In this document: positions 14,413 through 17,960 of the stretch, in pieces
How the letters are laid out: every line of letters starts with the position of its first letter
Position numbering within the stretch: the first letter of the stretch is position 1
Origin: Holosporales bacterium
GTDB lineage: Bacteria > Pseudomonadota > Alphaproteobacteria > BNTO01
Assembly (NCBI GenBank): GCA_031273545.1
Contig: JAISRQ010000048.1
Span: 1-17,960, forward strand
Length of the DNA stretch: 17,960 nt
Direction of reading: 5' to 3'
Position numbers and translations under genes: made by a program
The notes under the pieces: generated by a model
Seen by the model: only the letters and a program-made list of their open reading frames with translations
Databases searched by the model: none
What the model was told of the DNA's origin: nothing

Positions 14413-14528
14413 TTACTGCAATTTGGTTCTTCCTTGAGGACAAAAGTACCTGGATCTATAACTTTGATATTTTCTCTCTGTTCTTTCACAAACGTTTCAT
14501 TTACAATACTATTTCCCTCTACTATTGT
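14397..14528 (-). other. In-frame open extension after the coiled-coil gene
   Basis: Directly after the TAA stop of the coiled-coil gene, the same frame stays open for 43 codons up to another TAA. It reads as ordinary protein (for example NETFVKEQRENIKVIDPGTF then VLKEEPN). The extension runs into the start of the dusB-derived fragment. This could be a C-terminus cut off by a recent nonsense mutation, a readthrough tail, or chance. No good separate start codon or ribosome site is seen for it. Confidence 0.45.
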
Positions 14529-15179
14529 TTATTCGCCATTCAATACGCCAGCCCAATATGCTTGTGCCTGCAAGTATTCTGATAATAGAGAGTCTAAATT
14601 TGCAATTTCTCCTATTACACTTAAACTCCGCATCCTCTCGTTCATAACTCCCTCAATCTGCTGACTAAGTTGCTCCATTTCGTTATTAGCTCTTGCCAAG
14701 GCTTGCTGATCCCTCGTTATAATATCTCTATGATTTTGCGCTCTACTTAACGCATCGTTCATTTCTCGTCTATAATAGTCCATTTCTTCCGTCAGTCGTT
14801 CGCTCAATTCAGGATCGGTGTCCCCCAAACTATTCAAACTTCTTTCCAGTTCTTCTAACTCGAGGTTGCAGCTGTTGTACAAAGACTCCTCTTCTTGTAA
14901 AGCACCAATTCGGCCATCTATTTGTTCTTGTAAAGCTTGTATAGACTCTCTCAATTGTCTAAGGGACGGTACGTTTGCTTCTAAGATATCATCCCAATAT
15001 TCCATAGGAATCAATTCATCTCTTAATGTTACTATCCTATTCTCTATTTGGGAAATCGTTGCTGATGCATTGGCTAAATTCCATTGCGCTTCTTGCATAG
15101 TTGGCGATGGGGCAGAACCTATTGCGCTGCCACAGAAAAGCAAGCAAAAGGATGCTGCTACGTAATTTTTCTTTAACAT
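14529..15179 (-). CDS. Secreted coiled-coil protein of unknown function
   Basis: 216 residues that I cannot assign to a family. The N-terminus MLKKNYVAASFCLLFCGSAI is a Sec signal peptide with likely cleavage after GSA; the cysteine is not in a proper lipobox. From about residue 28 to 200 the sequence is rich in Glu, Gln, Leu, Arg and Asn with heptad-like spacing (for example RESIQALQEQIDGRIGALQE and LEELERSLNSLGD), so a long coiled coil or helical hairpin is likely. There is no membrane anchor. A TTGATT-17-TATACA promoter candidate lies upstream, and AGAGAG before ATG 15179 is a weak ribosome site. The same frame stays open for 43 codons after the stop, so the protein may once have been longer. 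It is bracketed by dusB and a fragment of dusB, which suggests arrival by a duplication or insertion event. Confidence 0.7.
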   Translation of the reverse strand: MLKKNYVAASFCLLFCGSAIGSAPSPTMQEAQWNLANASATISQIENRIVTLRDELIPMEYWDDILEANVPSLRQLRESIQALQEQIDGRIGALQEEESLYNSCNLELEELERSLNSLGDTDPELSERLTEEMDYYRREMNDALSRAQNHRDIITRDQQALARANNEMEQLSQQIEGVMNERMRSLSVIGEIANLDSLLSEYLQAQAYWAGVLNGE

Positions 15180-15214
15180 AAAAAACTCTCTAAATGAAAT
15201 TAACTATGCATTAA

Positions 15215-15243
15215 TGTATAGTACAATTTAAAAGAGGAATCAA
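15215..15243 (-). promoter_or_regulatory. Candidate promoter of the coiled-coil gene
   Basis: On the minus strand TTGATT (15243-15238) and TATACA (15220-15215) are separated by 17 bases, about 36 bases upstream of the start codon. The layout and the TTGATT hexamer are the same as in the candidate promoter of the Sel1-like gene. Confidence 0.4.
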
Positions 15244-15274
15244 TTGAAAATCCGACTTCTCATATAAAAAAAAA

Positions 15275-15370
15275 TATACTAGGCTCCCTCAAATAATCAC
15301 GGATATGGAATCGAGTGATCACAAGGTTTGCCTGGCTCAACGGTTCGCAACCATTTGTAGAGCGGGTCAG
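15275..15370. repeat. Family 2 palindromic repeat, copy F (diverged)
   Basis: It starts TATACTAGGCTCCCTCAAAT and ends GCAACCATTTGTAGAGCGGG. The arms still pair imperfectly (CCTCAAATAATCACGG against the complement of GGTTCGCAACCATTTGTAG). It is the most diverged copy and lies about 34 bases after the dusB stop, upstream of the coiled-coil gene. Confidence 0.5.
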
Positions 15371-15403
15371 TCGTTATAGCTCAACAGTTTTTGAAAGTGA
15401 TTC

Positions 15404-16366
15404 TCAGTAGAAAAAATTGTCGATCAGCCGTCGCAAGTCCTCCGCTGTTTCCTGCGTGTTAACCACGGCGCGAAATGCAGCAGACCCAGTGCGCCCCTTG
15501 CTGTACCAGTCTAGGTGCTTCCGTGCAAGCCGTACCCCTTTGTATTCGCCGTACATTTCTATCATTAGCTTCAAGTGTTCGTGGATGGTTCTTCGCACAG
15601 TCGCCTCATCTACGTCCCCCACCGTCCCCGAGTCCAAAAATGCGCCAACCTGATTCAGCAACCACGGGCGCCCGCAGGCTCCGCGTCCAATCATCACAGC
15701 ATCGCACACACCCATCAGTTTTGCCGCGTCCTCCACACTCTTTACGTCCCCATTTCCGATCACAGGAATAGATACTGCGCGTTTGACCTTTTCAATCATC
15801 CCCCAGTCAGCCGCACCTTCGTAAAATTGAGAGCGCGTCCTTCCGTGAACAGCCACCGCACTTGCGCCTTCGCTCTCTGCAATTCGGGCAATGTTTACGC
15901 AATTCAGATGTTGCATGTCCCAGCCTAGGCGGATTTTCACGGTAACTGGCACACGAACAGCTTTCACTATGGCTCGCACTATGTTTGTGGCTAAGGCCTC
16001 GTCCTTCATAAGCGCTGCACCGCAGTCTATGTTCACTACTTTTTTTACGGGGCACCCCATGTTTATGTCTATGATGGAGGCACCTAGCTGTTCATTAAAT
16101 TGGGCCGCCTCTGTCATTATTTGGGGGTCGTTTCCTACAATTTGAACAGAGACAGGAGGGGGCTCTTTGGAGGCGTCAAAAAAATGAAGGCGCTCTCTTA
16201 CGGCTTTGTTTTTTAATGCTTCGATAACAGCTCGGCTGGCAACCATCTCAGAGCAAACAAGCCCAGCTCCAAAGCTTTTCACAATTGTTCGAAATGGATA
16301 GTCTGTAACGCCGGCCATTGGTGCTAATATTACGGGCATAGATAAAGGTACGTTTCCTATATTCAT
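15404..16366 (-). CDS. dusB: tRNA-dihydrouridine synthase B
   Basis: FMN-dependent enzyme that reduces specific uridines in the tRNA D-loop to dihydrouridine, 320 residues, normal length. TIM-barrel motifs: LAPMAGVTDYPFR (14-26), IDINMGCPVKKV (99-110) with catalytic Cys105, VKIRLGWD (143-150), AVHGRTRSQFY (172-182), PVIGNGDV (201-208) and MIGRGACGRPW (225-235). The C-terminal helical domain is complete. The N-terminus MNIGNVPLSMPVILAPMAG matches the family, so ATG 16366 is right although its Shine-Dalgarno site is weak. In many alphaproteobacteria this gene (nifR3) precedes ntrBC; here the coiled-coil gene follows instead. A broken copy of its last ~47 codons lies at 14281-14412. Confidence 0.96.
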   Translation of the reverse strand: MNIGNVPLSMPVILAPMAGVTDYPFRTIVKSFGAGLVCSEMVASRAVIEALKNKAVRERLHFFDASKEPPPVSVQIVGNDPQIMTEAAQFNEQLGASIIDINMGCPVKKVVNIDCGAALMKDEALATNIVRAIVKAVRVPVTVKIRLGWDMQHLNCVNIARIAESEGASAVAVHGRTRSQFYEGAADWGMIEKVKRAVSIPVIGNGDVKSVEDAAKLMGVCDAVMIGRGACGRPWLLNQVGAFLDSGTVGDVDEATVRRTIHEHLKLMIEMYGEYKGVRLARKHLDWYSKGRTGSAAFRAVVNTQETAEDLRRLIDNFFY

Positions 16367-16779
16367 TTATATGGTACTGCCTAGAAAATAATACTCGAGT
16401 AAGTATTGCATACTGTGTTAGTATTTAAATAGGGAAAGTTATCTAGAAGAGTCCTCCAACTGGTTCTCCCCCGAATGTTGATGATTTCTCTTCAAGTTAT
16501 GACTTTCCTCTCCTGGTTCTGGGGCCATGGAGATTGTTGACCAGAATTTGGAGAATAGTGTACCCACTCCCCAAATGATTACGGTTTTTTTAGGCGGTCA
16601 AACGCTTACAATTATTCATTTTCTGGCCCGCAATCTTTGGGGGCCTCGGTATAGACGTTTGTTTGGAGAAAAAGTTCATAGTCTTTTGAGTAGTAAGTCT
16701 TAATATTTCCTCTGTCCTTTTATTCTAGTTGGTTCTATTCTGAATATACTTAGATTATACATGGTCGTAAACATATCGT
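16367..16779. other. Divergent intergenic region between dusB and the gspF-like gene
   Basis: 413 bases with no supported gene. It contains a family 2 repeat (16558-16654). A loose inverted pair (CTCCAACTGG near 16454, CCAGAATTTGGAG ending near 16553) spans about 100 bases just before it, too imperfect to name. AT-rich sequence with TATACT/TATACA hexamers at about 16745-16760 precedes the gspF-like gene and may hold its promoter, but no -35 at good spacing was found. Confidence 0.5.
16558..16654. repeat. Family 2 palindromic repeat, copy G
   Basis: A well-preserved copy: TACCCACTCCCCAAATGATT then ACGG at one end, CCGCAATCTTTGGGGGCCTC then GGTATAG at the other. Read on the minus strand it gives the family order ACCGAGGCCCCCAAAGATTG ... 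GCGTTTGACC ... AATCATTTGGGGAGTGGGTA. It serves as my reference for aligning the other copies. Confidence 0.85.
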
Positions 16780-17904
16780 ATGCCTGTTTATTTTTACAAA
16801 GCAATGAACAAAGCTGGAAACCTTACCACCGGAAGCATAGAGTCCGCGCGCTCAGAAAATGTCGACGCGCTGCTGAAGCAAAGGGGACTGACACTAATCA
16901 AGATTAATGCGCATGCACCGTTCATGATTTCGAATAATTCCGTGAACCTTTCGTTGTTTTTTGAGCAACTAGCGCTTTTACTTAACCAAAAAATAACATT
17001 AAGGGACGCATTAGATATAATGATATCGACGACAAATGTTTCTCATGTAAAAAGGATACTGGCGGAAACGTTGGCTGACATGAAGCAAGGGCATTCGTTT
17101 GCTGAGGCGCTGGCGAGGCATTCCGTGTTTGACTCTTTCGTCTCCGACACAATCGGACGCGCGGAGCAAACCGGAAACTTAGAAAAAACTTGTGCGATGC
17201 TAAGCCAAAACTTCAAAACGCGCGATATTCTCCAGAAACAACAAAAAAAAGCTGTAGTTTACCCGATTTGCGTATCGTTTGCGATTTTGTTGTTTATCGT
17301 GATTGCTTTGCGGGTTCTTATCCCAAACGTGCGGACGTTCATTGGCGAGAGCGCGACGAGGTCTGTTGTTTTCGCGTTATCTGATTTATCCATACAGCAC
17401 CCATATTTGTGTATGGCTAGCGTTTTTGGCGTGTTTATTGGGATGTTCGTGGGCTGGCGGTTGGTTTGCCCTAGCCTTGCGAAGGGAACAAGCTCTAGCG
17501 GGCTTTTGTGGCTCAATGGTTTCGCAATATTATTGCAATCAGGAATTAGTGTGAAGGATGCTCTTCTTCTATCTATGGAACAAACGAAGTCCTCCGTTTT
17601 AAAAAAAACAATAAAGGGCATAACGCAAAGGGTCGTTAGCGGCGAACCGTTACATTGCGCGATGCAGCACGCCCCCCTCATTCCGGACAGCACAGCAAAA
17701 TTCGCAGAAATAGGCGAATCGTGCGGCTTGCTTGGGGATATGCTCGCACAGGGCGCGCAACTAGAGATGCAACTGTTTATAGATAAGGTTCAGCGTCGTA
17801 TAGCATTGCTTCAGCCGGCGTTGCTGACGCTATTTGGGGTAATTTTGATATGGCTTATATGGGCGATTTTTGTGCCAATATACGACAGTTTGCCGGCATT
17901 TTGA
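16780..17904 (+). CDS. GspF/PilC-type inner-membrane secretion platform protein
   Basis: 374 residues, slightly shorter than the usual ~400. The N-terminus MPVYFYKAMNKAGNLTTGSI and LLKQRGLTLIKI match the GspF/PilC start (YxYxAxxxxGxxxxGxxxA, LxxxGLxxxxI). Two T2SSF domains follow: about 57-180 (FFEQLALLLNQKITLRDALD ... GNLE ... a membrane segment at 162-182) and about 245-370 (FAILLQSGISVKDALLLSM, IGESCGLLGDMLAQGAQ, a final membrane segment at 346-366). A middle membrane segment lies at 208-228. Such proteins are the polytopic platform on which the assembly ATPase drives pseudopilus or pilus growth. Whether this belongs to type II secretion (gspF) or type IV pili (pilC) cannot be decided: no gspE, gspG or pilB is in view. 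No strong Shine-Dalgarno site precedes ATG 16780. Confidence 0.88.
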   Translation: MPVYFYKAMNKAGNLTTGSIESARSENVDALLKQRGLTLIKINAHAPFMISNNSVNLSLFFEQLALLLNQKITLRDALDIMISTTNVSHVKRILAETLADMKQGHSFAEALARHSVFDSFVSDTIGRAEQTGNLEKTCAMLSQNFKTRDILQKQQKKAVVYPICVSFAILLFIVIALRVLIPNVRTFIGESATRSVVFALSDLSIQHPYLCMASVFGVFIGMFVGWRLVCPSLAKGTSSSGLLWLNGFAILLQSGISVKDALLLSMEQTKSSVLKKTIKGITQRVVSGEPLHCAMQHAPLIPDSTAKFAEIGESCGLLGDMLAQGAQLEMQLFIDKVQRRIALLQPALLTLFGVILIWLIWAIFVPIYDSLPAF

Positions 17905-17909
17905 TTATA

Positions 17910-17960
17910 ATGGCTTGCCCTAAATTGCAACTGGTTATACCTAATACCTTGCCTCACCCG
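17910..17960 (+). CDS. Possible start of a downstream gene, cut by the window edge
   Basis: Six bases after the gspF-like stop, an ATG opens a frame (MACPKLQLVIPNTLPHP) that runs to the end of the window without a stop. Only 17 codons are visible, there is no ribosome site, and the sequence does not look like a GspG-type prepilin start. It may be the next gene of a secretion operon or chance. Confidence 0.2.
   Translation, partial: MACPKLQLVIPNTLPHP

Noticed and set aside
15330..15410. tRNA-like words (TATAGCTCAAC, GGTTCGCAACC) near the dusB 3' end
   Set aside because: No cloverleaf can be completed: the acceptor stem and anticodon arm are missing, and the GGTTCG part belongs to a diverged family 2 repeat.
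16454..16553. Loose 100-bp inverted repeat before family 2 copy G
   Set aside because: Only short blocks pair (CTCCAA/TTGGAG and parts of CTGGTT/GACCAG), and no second copy was seen in the window.
1..17960. CRISPR array, insertion-sequence transposase, rRNA or complete tRNA gene
   Set aside because: The repeats are palindromic, dispersed and not regularly spaced; no transposase motif, rRNA segment or full tRNA cloverleaf was found on either strand.

Overview
The window reads as a chromosomal segment of a host-associated alphaproteobacterium, most likely a Holosporales-like intracellular symbiont. This is inferred from the gene families, not from any search. Alphaproteobacterial markers include a HemY-type TPR membrane protein with a C-terminal zinc ribbon and a DusB/NifR3-type tRNA-dihydrouridine synthase. 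The host-associated signs are two secreted BspA-type leucine-rich-repeat proteins, a Sel1-like secreted protein, a secreted coiled-coil protein and a protein with two UBA-like segments. Base composition leans to AT and gene density is low, with long repeat-filled gaps.

Layout, left to right: a UBA-like protein (+, 108-734); leuS (-), carrying two low-complexity insertions; trkH potassium transporter (-); a small Sel1-like secreted protein (+); dnaN beta clamp (-); rsmI 16S rRNA methyltransferase (-), with a 70-residue N-terminal extension; hemY (-); two convergent paralogous secreted LRR proteins (+ 10797-12074, - 12869-14170) with about 800 bp of repeats between them; a decayed copy of the dusB 3' end; a secreted coiled-coil protein (-); intact dusB (-); and a GspF/PilC-type secretion platform gene (+) near the right edge.

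The most striking feature not explained by genes is the intergenic DNA. I see three families of short imperfect palindromic repeats. Family 1 is about 140-155 bp, with 3 copies. Family 2 is about 95 bp, with 7 copies ending in an inverted motif close to CCCCAAATGATTGCGG. Family 3 is about 110 bp, with 2 copies. They sit mostly against gene 3' ends or between convergent or divergent genes, and look like MITE/REP-like elements. Some copies may double as bidirectional terminators.

Housekeeping genes (dnaN, rsmI, hemY, and less strongly trkH) have recognisable Shine-Dalgarno sequences, while several secreted-protein genes have AT-rich leaders without one. The exported LRR, Sel1-like and coiled-coil proteins together with a GspF-type gene would fit a surface or secreted host-interaction repertoire, but nothing in the sequence links them in one system. 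The clearest signs of recent rearrangement are a direct duplication of the last ~47 codons of dusB, flanking the coiled-coil gene, and a 43-codon open frame continuing in frame after that gene's stop.
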